Below are positions 29,862-38,230 of a stretch of DNA of 38,348 bases, one piece after another. The notes below the pieces were generated by a model that saw nothing but the letters and a program-made list of their open reading frames with translations, searched no databases and had not been told where the DNA came from. The first letter of the stretch is position 1. Every line of letters starts with the position of its first letter. The DNA is from Planctomycetaceae bacterium (lineage in GTDB: Bacteria; Planctomycetota; Phycisphaerae; Phycisphaerales; SM1A02). Location: the NCBI GenBank assembly GCA_027488265.1, contig JAIYCA010000301.1, positions 1 to 38,348 on the forward strand, written 5' to 3'. Both the position numbers and the translations under genes were made by a program.

Positions 29862-31475
29862 TCACCACGCGGCAAGGAGAAGCGAAAGATCGGACGCGCC
29901 GACCATGCAATCGCCGTCAAAATCTGCTGGGCAACCATCGCAGTCGGTGCATACGCCCCACGCGGCAAGCAAGAGCGACAAGTCTGCGGCGTTCACGAAG
30001 CCATCTTGGTTGATGTCTTCCGGCACGTACGGCGGCGGCACGGCTGCAAGCGCGGCGGCAGCATCCAGTCGACCCGCGCCGAAGTAGATATCGGTGCCTG
30101 GCGTACCAAGGTCGCGCGCGGTCGACAGGAGATAGCTGCGCACTTCGTCGCGTGTGAGCGAGGGGTCGTAACTCCACAAGAGCGCGGCCACGGCGGTCAC
30201 GTGCGGCGTCGCCATGCTCGTTCCGCTCTTCAATGTGTAACCGCCAGCACCCGCTGAGAGCGACCAAACGTTGGTTCCGGGAGCGGCAATATCGGTTTCT
30301 GCGCCGTAATTGGAGTACGTCGCGCGCGCGTCACGGTTGTCGGTCGCGGCGACGGCGAGCGTTTCACTCCAACGCGCCGGAAACGCGACAAGTGAACTGT
30401 TCGAGTTGCCCGTCGCAGCGCACATCAAGACGCCTTGCGCATGCGCGTACTGCACGGCTTGCTGAAAAACCGTGCTTCCAACGTTGAATTGCAAACTCAT
30501 GTTGACGAGTTTCGCGCCTTGATCGGTCGCCCACGTGAGGCCTGCCGCGACGTTGGACTCGAATCCCGTGCAACCGTTCACGACCACCACGGGAAGCAAT
30601 TTGGCATTCCACGTCACGCCCGCGATGCCTGTGCCGTTGTTGCCCTTTGCCGCGAGAATGCCCGCAACATGCGTGCCGTGATTGCATTCGTCGGCGGTCG
30701 CGGTGTTGCCATCAGGGACGTTGAGGCCCGGCAGAATGCGTCCTGCGATCTCGGGATGTGGATCAATGCCCGAATCAAGCACGGCGATGACGAGATTCGG
30801 ATCGCCGTGGGTATACCCCCACGCAGCTGCCATTCCGATGTCTGCACCTGCAGTCCCCGCCACACCTCCGACGACTTGGCCAGTATTCCGCAGCGCGTAC
30901 TGCAGCCAGAAGTCGGTGTCGTTTGGAATCTCTGCGAGGCCACCCTCAGGGTCGCGTTCAGCGCGTTCGACGATCGCGGCTTTCGCCAATCGCGCAACCG
31001 CGGCTGAGGCATCTGCGCCCGGCGCGAGGTCGCAGCGATACCAACGATCTAAACCCAGTGCTGCCGCCGTTGCGGCGTCCTTCAAGGGCTCGACGAAGAT
31101 CGAGCGCACTCCGACGACTCCCGCTTGGGCGAGTGTGCGCGCCGAGAAGGAACTCGGCCGCATGCCAGGCTTGAGTTGGACGAGCACGTGCCGCGAGGCG
31201 TAGGTCGCGCCGTCGATCACGATCGGTGCTGCATCCTCCACGGTCGAAAGAGCGTTCGCACGGTCCTGAGACGCACCTGTCAGCGGGCCCGCGAAACCGA
31301 CCGCCGGCGTAGTCGCCAGCGTGGTCAAGAGCATGACTCCCGTGAGCGCGACAGAGAGCCCAGTGACGGCTCCAGTCACAGCGTTTGAATGCGCGGACGT
31401 ACGCAATGCGGAAACGCCACGTGCGAGCGCGCGCGGTACTGCCGTTTGGAAACCGAATCTGCGATGGGCGGGCAT
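29862..31475 (-). CDS. Secreted subtilisin-like serine protease with dockerin-like tail
   Basis: 537 residues from ATG 31475. A signal peptide (LSVALTGVMLLTTLATTPAVGFA) leads to a propeptide-like region with VLVQLKPGM. The S8 catalytic domain follows with Asp in VIAVLDSGID (~234), His in ECNHGTHVAGI (~269), the oxyanion Asn in ATGNSNSS (~357) and Ser in SGTSMATPHV (~420). The end is a dockerin-like pair, EDINQDGFVNAADLSLLLAAW and DFDGDCMVGASDLSLLLAAW, ending at the stop. This is the standard terminal placement, in contrast to the gene at 24971. A TTG start at 31493 is possible. It is a complete protease, probably exported; the repeat pair may anchor it or mediate assembly. It is divergent from metK. 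Confidence 0.93.
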   Translation of the reverse strand: MPAHRRFGFQTAVPRALARGVSALRTSAHSNAVTGAVTGLSVALTGVMLLTTLATTPAVGFAGPLTGASQDRANALSTVEDAAPIVIDGATYASRHVLVQLKPGMRPSSFSARTLAQAGVVGVRSIFVEPLKDAATAAALGLDRWYRCDLAPGADASAAVARLAKAAIVERAERDPEGGLAEIPNDTDFWLQYALRNTGQVVGGVAGTAGADIGMAAAWGYTHGDPNLVIAVLDSGIDPHPEIAGRILPGLNVPDGNTATADECNHGTHVAGILAAKGNNGTGIAGVTWNAKLLPVVVVNGCTGFESNVAAGLTWATDQGAKLVNMSLQFNVGSTVFQQAVQYAHAQGVLMCAATGNSNSSLVAFPARWSETLAVAATDNRDARATYSNYGAETDIAAPGTNVWSLSAGAGGYTLKSGTSMATPHVTAVAALLWSYDPSLTRDEVRSYLLSTARDLGTPGTDIYFGAGRLDAAAALAAVPPPYVPEDINQDGFVNAADLSLLLAAWGVCTDCDGCPADFDGDCMVGASDLSLLLAAW

Positions 31476-31609
31476 AGAGAACGTCTTTCGCAACAGAATC
31501 TAACTCCCGCTTCGGCGTGGGCGAGTGCGAGGTTCCCGGAAACCGAGTGTTCGTGAAGGGTTTTTCAGTCTGTGCGGCCGCGCAAGGGCGATCGGACGGC
31601 CCACTTCGA

Positions 31610-31615
31610 TATATT
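31610..31615 (+). promoter_or_regulatory. Possible -10 element of metK
   Basis: TATATT at 31610-31615 is the only AT-rich hexamer in the 287-base gap between the protease and metK starts. No convincing -35 lies 16-18 bases upstream. The leader would be about 140 bases. No known SAM- or SAH-riboswitch core was recognised in it. A TAGATT before the protease start is a similarly weak element on the other strand. Confidence 0.35.
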
Positions 31616-31762
31616 CCGCCCCTTCTCCCGAAGGTCGACACGCAGCGCGCGGCGATCAGGTCCGGGAGTTTGGTCCCTCTCGGGGCCGTTCGATCTCGAA
31701 TTCCGCGCGACATCTCTTCAGTTTCTGTCGTCCCGTTTCACACTCTTGGTATTGAGAATCGC

Positions 31763-33007
31763 ATGAGCAACCGCCGCCACCTCTTCACTTCCGAAAGCGT
31801 CTCGATGGGTCACCCCGATAAGGTCGCGGATGCGATCTCGGATGCTGTGCTCGACCTCATTCTCGATCACGATTCGGAAGGCCGCTGCGCATGCGAGACA
31901 CTCGTGACGACGGCGCAAGCGATCGTCGCTGGTGAGATCAAGTTCAACCACAACGCGAAGAAGAAGTTCGATGTCCAGCAGACCGTACGCGATGCGATCC
32001 TCCGCATCGGCTACGACGACGCGGCGATGGGCTTCGACGGCAACGGCTGCGGTGTCATCAACCTCCTGCACGAACAATCCGCCGACATCGCGCGCGGCGT
32101 TGTACGTAAGTCGAAGAAGGCGCAAGGCGCTGGCGACCAAGGCATGATGTTCGGCTTCGCCTGCGATGAGACTGATCGTCTCATGCCGCTCCCGATCAAC
32201 CTCTCGCACCGCCTCGTCGAGAAGCAAGCCGAAGTGCGCCGCAAGGGCATCGTTTCGGGCATTCGCCCCGACGCGAAGAGCCAAGTCACGATTGAGTACG
32301 AAGGTCTCGAGCCGAAGAAGGTCGATGCGGTCGTCCTCTCGACGCAGCACGCGCCGGAATGGAACGGCGAGAAGAAGCAAGCCGAACTCAAGAAGGCCGT
32401 GACCGATGCGATCATCAAGCCGGTGCTCGGCAAGTGGTGGCACGACGGCGTCAAGGTCTACGTCAACCCGACGGGCCAATTCGAAATCGGCGGACCCCAC
32501 GGCGACTGCGGCTTGACTGGCCGCAAGATCATCGTCGACACCTATGGCGGCCGCGGTCGTCACGGTGGTGGCGCGTTCAGCGGCAAGGACCCTTCGAAGG
32601 TCGACCGCAGCGCGGCGTACATGGCGCGTTACATCGCGAAAAACATCGTCGCTGCGAAGCTCGCGCGCGTCTGCGAAGTGCAGGTTGCGTACGCGATCGG
32701 CGTCGCTGAGCCAGTGTCGGTGCTCGTCGATTCGCAAGGAACGGGCACCGTCGGCGACGAAGTGCTCTCGGCACTCGTGCGTGAAAACTTCGATCTGACG
32801 CCGTACGGCCTCATCGAAATGCTCAAGCTGCGCGCGCCGATCTACTCGGCGACGTCGAGCCACGGCCACTTCGGTCGCGAGCCAGGCGAAGCGGGCAAGG
32901 GCACGTTCTCTTGGGAGAAGACCGACATTGCTGCAGCCCTCAAGAAGGGCGCGGGCAAGGCTGTCAGCGCTCCGAAGAAGGCCGTGCGTGAACCGAGCCG
33001 CGCGTGA
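31763..33007 (+). CDS. metK: S-adenosylmethionine synthase
   Basis: 414 residues. It makes SAM from methionine and ATP. Motifs are all present: FTSESVSMGHPDKVADAISD at the N-terminus (ATP-binding His), DAAMGFDGNGCGV, GAGDQGMMFGFACDET (the ATP loop), GGPHGDCGLTGRKIIVDTYG and GGGAFSGKDPSKVDRSAAY (the P-loop-like GGGAFSGKD). The frame is open for 82 codons upstream to 31517, but those residues show no family match. ATG 31763 gives the normal N-terminus. The tail after KTDIAAALK is a ~25-residue basic extension. Its stop overlaps the next start (GTGA), pairing SAM synthesis with a SAM-using rRNA methyltransferase. Confidence 0.96.
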   Translation: MSNRRHLFTSESVSMGHPDKVADAISDAVLDLILDHDSEGRCACETLVTTAQAIVAGEIKFNHNAKKKFDVQQTVRDAILRIGYDDAAMGFDGNGCGVINLLHEQSADIARGVVRKSKKAQGAGDQGMMFGFACDETDRLMPLPINLSHRLVEKQAEVRRKGIVSGIRPDAKSQVTIEYEGLEPKKVDAVVLSTQHAPEWNGEKKQAELKKAVTDAIIKPVLGKWWHDGVKVYVNPTGQFEIGGPHGDCGLTGRKIIVDTYGGRGRHGGGAFSGKDPSKVDRSAAYMARYIAKNIVAAKLARVCEVQVAYAIGVAEPVSVLVDSQGTGTVGDEVLSALVRENFDLTPYGLIEMLKLRAPIYSATSSHGHFGREPGEAGKGTFSWEKTDIAAALKKGAGKAVSAPKKAVREPSRA

Positions 33008-34497
33008 ATCGAGATGCACCCGTTGGTTACGCCGCACGTGAGGTCGCGCTCGAACGCGTCCTCGCGCAGGCGTTGCGCTTTCCTGATCTCGCCTACGCGG
33101 GAGCAGCGTCGTCTGATGCGCGCATCGAACCGCGGGATGATGCGCGGCTTGATCCGCGCGACGCAGCACTCGCGCGCGCGATTGAACACGCGGTGGTGCG
33201 TCGCTACCTAACGCTCATCGCGTGCATTCGGCCGCATCTCACGAAGAACTGGCCACTGCTCGAGAAGCCCGTGCAAGCGGCGCTTCTTGGCGGCGCTGCG
33301 CAGATTCTCTTTCTCGATCGCGTGCCGGCTGCGGCGGCGGTGGATGCGAGCGTCGAGTGGACGAAGCGACGTTTGCGTCCGGGTGCCGGCGGGCTTGTGA
33401 ACGCGGTCTTGCGCAAGGTTGCGGCGAGCGTTGCAGAACGGCTTCCACCATGCGAAGAGACGCGCGCGCTGATCGCTGATCAGACGCGGCGCAACATCGT
33501 GCCGTTGTCGGATGGCTCTGCACTGCGACTCTCGATTGATGCGTTCAGTGAAGATGCCGCCGCGAATCTCTCGGAACGAACAAGCCACGCGCGCGAATTG
33601 ATCCTCCACTGGATTGGCGCGTTCGGCTTTCGCGAGACCACGCGTCTTGCACTCCACGACCTCTCCGAGGCGCCGATCATCGTGACGACCGCGACGGACG
33701 TCGTGGTGCCGCGTGCGAGTGATGCTAAAGGCAACACGGTAGACAGCACGGTAGGCAGCACGGGGAGCGATGCCGCCCCTGCATCGACCGACACACCGAC
33801 GGATTCCAACATCGAGCCGCATGAAGAACGCGGATTCGGTGTGTGGAAGGGTTCGCACAGCGAGATGACGGCGATGCTTGCCGCGCATCCTGCATTGCGC
33901 GTGCAAGATCCGACGTCGGCGATGACGGTCGCGTCGCTCGCGCCGCTTCTGCCTCGCGCGCCGCAACTCATCGTCGACCTCTGTGCAGGCCGCGGAACGA
34001 AGACGAAGCAACTCGCGGAACTCTTTCCGAACGCGACCATTTTCGCCACCGACCCCGACGACGCGCGCTTCGCAGCGCTCGCCGAATTGCGGCACCGTCA
34101 TCCGGGCATCAAGCCGCTCTCACCGCAGTCGGTCTTCCGCGAAGCCGCGGGCAAAGCCGATCTCTTGCTGCTCGATGTGCCGTGCTCGAACTCGCGCGTG
34201 CTCGCGCGACGACCCGAAGCTCGCTACCGCTTCAGCAAAGCGCGGACGGCGGCGGTGATCGAGCTCCAACAGAAAATCGCAGACCCCGCGATCGGCCTTG
34301 TTGCACCCGGCGGCGCAGTGATCTACGCGACGTGCTCGATTGAACGCGCGGAAAACGAATCGCAGGTCAAGCGACTCGCGTCGCGCTTCGGGCTCACCTT
34401 GGCGGTCGAGCGTTCGATCATGCCTGCGGGCTTGCCCGGCGACTCGCCGCGCGTCTATCGCGACGGCGGCTACCACGCGCTTCTTTGGCGAACCTGA
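33004..34497 (+). CDS. rsmB: RsmB-like rRNA cytosine-C5 methyltransferase
   Basis: 497 residues. The N-terminal ~150 residues form a NusB-like helical RNA-binding domain (REVALERVLAQAL, LGGAAQILFLDRVPAAAAVD, GAGGLVNAVLRKV). The C-terminal part is a SAM-dependent methyltransferase: motif I LIVDLCAGRGTKTKQLAELF, Asp in FATDPDDARF, the release Cys in LLLDVPCSNSRVL, and the catalytic Cys in VIYATCSIERAEN. That layout fits RsmB, which methylates C967 of 16S rRNA. The PCSN form in place of PCSA/PCSG is a variant. Between the domains is a low-complexity insert (TVDSTVGSTGSDAAPAST) from DNA microrepeats. The start is GTG in the metK stop overlap. Confidence 0.87.
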   Translation: MNRDAPVGYAAREVALERVLAQALRFPDLAYAGAASSDARIEPRDDARLDPRDAALARAIEHAVVRRYLTLIACIRPHLTKNWPLLEKPVQAALLGGAAQILFLDRVPAAAAVDASVEWTKRRLRPGAGGLVNAVLRKVAASVAERLPPCEETRALIADQTRRNIVPLSDGSALRLSIDAFSEDAAANLSERTSHARELILHWIGAFGFRETTRLALHDLSEAPIIVTTATDVVVPRASDAKGNTVDSTVGSTGSDAAPASTDTPTDSNIEPHEERGFGVWKGSHSEMTAMLAAHPALRVQDPTSAMTVASLAPLLPRAPQLIVDLCAGRGTKTKQLAELFPNATIFATDPDDARFAALAELRHRHPGIKPLSPQSVFREAAGKADLLLLDVPCSNSRVLARRPEARYRFSKARTAAVIELQQKIADPAIGLVAPGGAVIYATCSIERAENESQVKRLASRFGLTLAVERSIMPAGLPGDSPRVYRDGGYHALLWRT

Positions 34498-34556
34498 ACG
34501 ATGCCTGCGCACATGCTTCATGCGTCGGAGGCGTCTCGACGCGAGAACGCTGCGCT

Positions 34557-34615
34557 GCATCCGCGCTTCTGAAATCCGCGCAGCCTAAATCCGCGCGGCC
34601 TACGGATTCCGCCGC
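34557..34615 (+). repeat. 15-bp repeats downstream of the rsmB-like gene
   Basis: The core ATCCGCGC recurs at 34559, 34574 and 34589, exactly 15 bases apart. The last two units open with stop triplets (TGAAATCCGCGCAGCC at 34570 and TAAATCCGCGCGGCC at 34586). A decayed unit follows. They lie within the 231-base gap before the EIIA gene. Confidence 0.5.
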
Positions 34616-34681
34616 GCCCATCGCCACATCCGACCTTGTTACCATTGCCCCTTCCGCTTGGGATTTCATCCGAGTTTCCAT

Positions 34682-34709
34682 GCGGGATTCCTCTTTGGGG
34701 ATTTCCCGC
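34682..34709 (+). promoter_or_regulatory. Leader hairpin before the EIIA gene
   Basis: GCGGGA (34682-34687) and TCCCGC (34704-34709) can pair, with inner TCC/GGA complementarity. The hairpin ends 19 bases before the ATG and just upstream of GAAGG. No T-run follows, so an influence on translation is more likely than termination. Weak. Confidence 0.3.
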
Positions 34710-34728
34710 GATTGAAGGTCTTCGCGCC

Positions 34729-35184
34729 ATGCGCATTCTCGACATTCTCTCTCCGAGTTCCGTCAAGGTGCCGCTCGCATCGACGGAGAAACACGCGATC
34801 CTCGATGAACTCGTCGATCTCTTGGCGGCGAACGGACTGTGCCCCGATGCGGAAGCGGTGAAGAAGGCCGTCTGGGAGCGCGAGATGATTCGCACGACCG
34901 GTATCGGTATGGGCCTCGCGATTCCGCACGGCAAGTGCTCGAGCGTACCGAGCTTGGTGCTCGCGATCGGCAAGCCCGCGCAACCTGTGGAGTTCGGTTC
35001 GCTCGATAAGAAGCCTGTGGAACTGATCATCTTGCTCGTGTCGAACCCCGACAAGAAGGACGATCACATTCAAGCGCTCGGCAAGATCTCGAAGATCATG
35101 ACGAGCCCTGAATTCCGCCAGCGCGCGTACACCGCGAAGGATTCGACCGAACTCTTCGGTCTCTTCCGCGAAGCTGAGAGTTAA
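34729..35184 (+). CDS. ptsN: PTS EIIA (fructose/nitrogen-type) protein
   Basis: 151 residues from ATG 34729. PTS EIIA type 2 domain: RILDILSPSSVKVPL at the start, EREMIRTTGIGMGLAIPHGK with the phosphorylatable His at ~67, and VELIILLVSNPDKKDDHIQAL, then FRQRAY. The length is that of a free-standing PtsN-like protein with no fused permease. Such proteins usually regulate (nitrogen, potassium or stress responses) and do not carry sugar; no EI, HPr or EIIBC gene is nearby. The open frame reaches back to 34636 but those residues are Pro/Leu low complexity. GAAGG lies 12 bases before the ATG. The symbol is by similarity of layout only. Confidence 0.88.
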   Translation: MRILDILSPSSVKVPLASTEKHAILDELVDLLAANGLCPDAEAVKKAVWEREMIRTTGIGMGLAIPHGKCSSVPSLVLAIGKPAQPVEFGSLDKKPVELIILLVSNPDKKDDHIQALGKISKIMTSPEFRQRAYTAKDSTELFGLFREAES

Positions 35185-35194
35185 GTGTGCGCGC

Positions 35195-37240
35195 TTAGCG
35201 CCGCTCGCGTGCTTTCTCGAGTTCTTTCACGCGCATCTCACCAGCTTGCTTCAGGAACGGGCCTGAGTCTTTCACGCGGTCGGTTGCCATCAGCATCTCG
35301 CCGAGTTCTTGCATGAATCGCCATTCGTTCGGCGCGAGTTCGATCGCACGGCGATAGTCCGCCTCGGCGGCTTCGAGTTGACCGAGTCCGAAGTTTGCAG
35401 CTGCGCGCGCGCGATAGGCGAAGGCGTTGTCGGGCGCGATCACAAGCGTGCGGTCAATGAGCGCGATGCCTTCTTCGACTTCAGCGCGATTGCCGGATTC
35501 TGTCAGGATCAACGAGAGTCGACGCATGGCGTTGAGGTCGTCCGGCCGCTTGGCGACCGCCGCGCGCGCGATCATGAGTGCATCTTCACGACGACCTTCG
35601 TCGAGGAGCCACGTCACGAGTTCTTCGCGCAGGCCCGACCATTCAGGGTGCTTTTGCCATTCTGCAAATGAGAACTCAAGCGCCTCCGGAAGGCGTCCGT
35701 CGCCGCGCATCACGCGCGCGAGCGCGCCGGCGTCGTACTCGGTGAGACCTTCGCGTGCGATGCGTTCGCGGAGAATCGCCTCGGCGCGCGCGTAATCGAG
35801 CGTGACCGAAGAGAGCCATACGAGATTCGATTCAAGCGGGCGCGTCCACGGGCCGCGGAATCCGTAGCCCTCGGGCGCGGGAAGCGCGAACGCATAGAAC
35901 TTCTTCGCGCGCTCGGCGGCTGCGAGAATCGTGGGCTCTGGCTGCATGCGCGTGCCGCTGAAGACGACTTCCGGCGGCATTTTCACGCGCGTGTTCGAGT
36001 AGTCACCGAGCGCCATCGCGGCATTCAACGTGCCGACATATGCAAGGCCCGCAAGCGTGACCGCTGCAACGGCGGTGACAGCGACGCCCGCTCCGCGCAC
36101 GCGCCCTGCGCGACGGAGTTCAAAGCGATGAAGTCGCGCGTCGCGGCCTGAAAGCGCGCGATAGGCAAACCACGCGAGCGCCGTTGCCGTGATGGCGATA
36201 CCCGAAGCGAAGAGCAGCGGCACGCCGATCGGTCCGCGCACCGCGAAGAACGTCGCGATCGCGATGAGTCCGAAGCCGATCTCTTCGTTCCACGAGAGAT
36301 CCCAGCGTTGTTCCTTGCGGGGCGCATTGGCCTTCGCAAGAAACGCGGGCTTCCCGATACCCACGAAGAGCGCGTTCTCCGGGCATGCGCTCACGCAGTC
36401 GAGGCACTTCATGCAGCCTTGATCGACGACCATGCGGTAATCGCGCACTTCTTCGTGAATGCGCACATTCGACGTGCAGACCGCCGTGCAGTGACCGCAA
36501 CCGCTGCAGGCATCGGTGACGCGAATGCGCACCGGCGAGAGTTCGTCAAGCGGCGCGAAGAAGCCGCCGTACGGACAACCGTACGTGCAGTAGCCCTTCG
36601 CTCCGAGGAGATAGACGGTCGCAAATCCACAGACGAGTAGGAACGGCACGCCCATGAGGAAGCCAGGGAATGTCGCCCAGAAATCGCTGGTCGTGAACTC
36701 TGCCGTGAAGCCCGGCCACTGCAATTCGGGGCGCGTGAATGGCGCGATACCGAAGCGATACGCAAGCGGCCAGAGGAACATGTACACCGCGAGCGAAAGC
36801 GGCAGCCAAAGAAGTAGTCGCGAGCGAAAGAGTCGCGGGCGGATGCCGACCTTCTTCATGAGATAGCCGCAGAAATCCTGCAGCATCACGACGTGGCAGC
36901 CCCAACCGCAGAACCAACGCCCGAGGAGCGCCGTCGAGAGCAGCAACACCGCGAAGAGAATCGCGCCTGGATTGATGATGCCGTCTTTGACCGTCTCCAT
37001 CGACTCGCTTGGCTCAAGCGGCGCAACGGTGGTGCCCGTCCAAAGCCATTGGACGACGTGCACGATCATGAGGACCTGAATCACGCCAAGCACCGTCGCG
37101 CGGCGCCAACCCATGCGCGAGTGCGGCGTCCGCGAGCCCTTCGGTTGATGGTCGTCGGTGCCGCCGCCCCCTGCCGGAACAACCGGAAGCGAGAGAGAAA
37201 CAGCACCGTCCTTGCGCGATTCGCACTTCATCGGCCGCAT
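35195..37240 (-). CDS. NapH/CcoG-like membrane polyferredoxin fused to TPR repeats
   Basis: 681 residues. The N-terminal ~300 residues form a polytopic 4Fe-4S protein of the NapH/CcoG/NosR type: membrane helices from about 45; GRWFCGWGCH (CxxxC, 111-115); YCTYGCPYGG (218-226); then two ferredoxin clusters, CSGCGHCTAVC (245-255, short of the usual Pro) and CMKCLDCVSACP (276-287). Two or three more helices follow (320-400). From about 475 the protein turns into helical repeats with TPR character (LVTWLLDEGRREDALMIARA, ANFGLGQLEAAEADYRRAIE), on the outer face if the helix count is even. A redox membrane module joined to a TPR scaffold suggests a complex organiser or an electron donor to a partner held by the TPRs. 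CcoG takes part in copper-oxidase assembly, but this protein is too divergent to assign that role. Confidence 0.82.
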   Translation of the reverse strand: MRPMKCESRKDGAVSLSLPVVPAGGGGTDDHQPKGSRTPHSRMGWRRATVLGVIQVLMIVHVVQWLWTGTTVAPLEPSESMETVKDGIINPGAILFAVLLLSTALLGRWFCGWGCHVVMLQDFCGYLMKKVGIRPRLFRSRLLLWLPLSLAVYMFLWPLAYRFGIAPFTRPELQWPGFTAEFTTSDFWATFPGFLMGVPFLLVCGFATVYLLGAKGYCTYGCPYGGFFAPLDELSPVRIRVTDACSGCGHCTAVCTSNVRIHEEVRDYRMVVDQGCMKCLDCVSACPENALFVGIGKPAFLAKANAPRKEQRWDLSWNEEIGFGLIAIATFFAVRGPIGVPLLFASGIAITATALAWFAYRALSGRDARLHRFELRRAGRVRGAGVAVTAVAAVTLAGLAYVGTLNAAMALGDYSNTRVKMPPEVVFSGTRMQPEPTILAAAERAKKFYAFALPAPEGYGFRGPWTRPLESNLVWLSSVTLDYARAEAILRERIAREGLTEYDAGALARVMRGDGRLPEALEFSFAEWQKHPEWSGLREELVTWLLDEGRREDALMIARAAVAKRPDDLNAMRRLSLILTESGNRAEVEEGIALIDRTLVIAPDNAFAYRARAAANFGLGQLEAAEADYRRAIELAPNEWRFMQELGEMLMATDRVKDSGPFLKQAGEMRVKELEKARERR

Positions 37241-37268
37241 CCTACGCGGACACGCGGCGTGCGTTTCC

Positions 37269-37274
37269 TATACT
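37269..37274 (+). promoter_or_regulatory. -10-like element close to the dnaJ start
   Basis: TATACT at 37269-37274 ends 11 bases before the ATG at 37286, so a transcript from it would have at most about five leader bases. No clear -35 is present. tatC has the same layout (TACACT 9 bases before its ATG). Confidence 0.35.
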
Positions 37275-37285
37275 CGCGGCCCGCT

Positions 37286-38230
37286 ATGGCTTCGCGCGAC
37301 TATTACGACATTCTCGGAGTTGGCCGTTCCGCAAGCGCGGACGAAGTCCGACGCGCGCACCGAAAACTCGCGCTGCAGTACCACCCCGACCGCAACAAGG
37401 CGAAGGACGCGCAGGCGAAATTCGCGGAAATTCAGCAGGCCTACGAGGTTCTCTCCGACGACGAGAAGCGCAAGCAATACGACGAGTTCGTGCGACTCGG
37501 TGGTTCACCCGATGCGTTCGGCTCTGGTGCAGCCGCCGGAGGCGCGGCCCCAGGCGCGGGCGGCCCGTTCGGCGGAGGTTGGGCGGGAGGAACGCCGGGC
37601 GCAGGCAGCGCGGGAAGTGCGAATTGGAGCGGCGACCCGCAAACCTTCGAGTCGATTTTCGGCGATCTCTTTGGCGGAGCCCGAGGTGGTCGCGCGGGCC
37701 GCACGCAACGAGCGCGCGCGAGCGAGCGGATGGAGTACGAAGTGCACGTGCCGCTCGAGACTGTGCTCAAAGGCGGGAAGCACGCGATTGCGATCGAAGG
37801 GCAACGGTTCGAACTCGATATCCCCGCGGGCCTCGAAGATGAAACGCTCGTCTCGGTGCCAGGGAAACTCGACGCGGTGGTGCGAGTCCACGTCGGCGAC
37901 CACGCGTGGATCGAGCGTGATGAACGCGATCTTTCGTACGACCTCCCGATTTCGATTGTGGAAGCAACACTCGGCGCGTCGGTCGATGCGCCACTGCCTG
38001 CAGGCGGCACGGTGACACTGAAGATTCCAGCGGGCACCGCGAGCGGAAAGAAGATTCGCATCTCGGGACGCGGATTCCCTGCGTCGAACGGCCGCCCTGC
38101 GGGTGACCTCTACGTCGTGGTGCAGATCGTTCCGCCGAAGGAGCCGAACGCGCTTACGACGCAATTGCTCGCGGAGGTCGGGCGCGCGATTGAGAATCCG
38201 CGTGCGCGCGCGCCGTGGAACCGTGCCTAA
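37286..38230 (+). CDS. cbpA: DnaJ/CbpA-type co-chaperone (no zinc finger)
   Basis: 314 residues. An N-terminal J domain (DYYDILGVGRSASADEVRRA, with the HPD triad in LQYHPDRN) stimulates DnaK ATPase. A Gly/Ala-rich linker (GGAAPGAGGPFGGGWAGG) and a GF-like segment (FGDLFGG) follow, then the two C-terminal substrate-binding domains (MEYEVHVPLETVLKGGKHAI and VPPKEPNALTTQLL). No CxxCxGxG repeats occur, so it is the CbpA-type class and not full DnaJ. The frame is open far upstream, but the J domain starts at this ATG. It is divergent from the polyferredoxin gene by 45 bases. Its TAA stop is in the first unit of a 14-bp tandem repeat. Confidence 0.92.
   Translation: MASRDYYDILGVGRSASADEVRRAHRKLALQYHPDRNKAKDAQAKFAEIQQAYEVLSDDEKRKQYDEFVRLGGSPDAFGSGAAAGGAAPGAGGPFGGGWAGGTPGAGSAGSANWSGDPQTFESIFGDLFGGARGGRAGRTQRARASERMEYEVHVPLETVLKGGKHAIAIEGQRFELDIPAGLEDETLVSVPGKLDAVVRVHVGDHAWIERDERDLSYDLPISIVEATLGASVDAPLPAGGTVTLKIPAGTASGKKIRISGRGFPASNGRPAGDLYVVVQIVPPKEPNALTTQLLAEVGRAIENPRARAPWNRA

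Noticed and set aside
31494..31762. SAM or SAH riboswitch ahead of metK
   Set aside because: No conserved riboswitch core or terminator/antiterminator pair was recognised; only short GC-rich complementarities are present.
36893..37285. Upstream extension of the cbpA frame
   Set aside because: It is antisense to the polyferredoxin gene, gives Arg/Pro-rich sequence, and the J domain begins exactly at ATG 37286.
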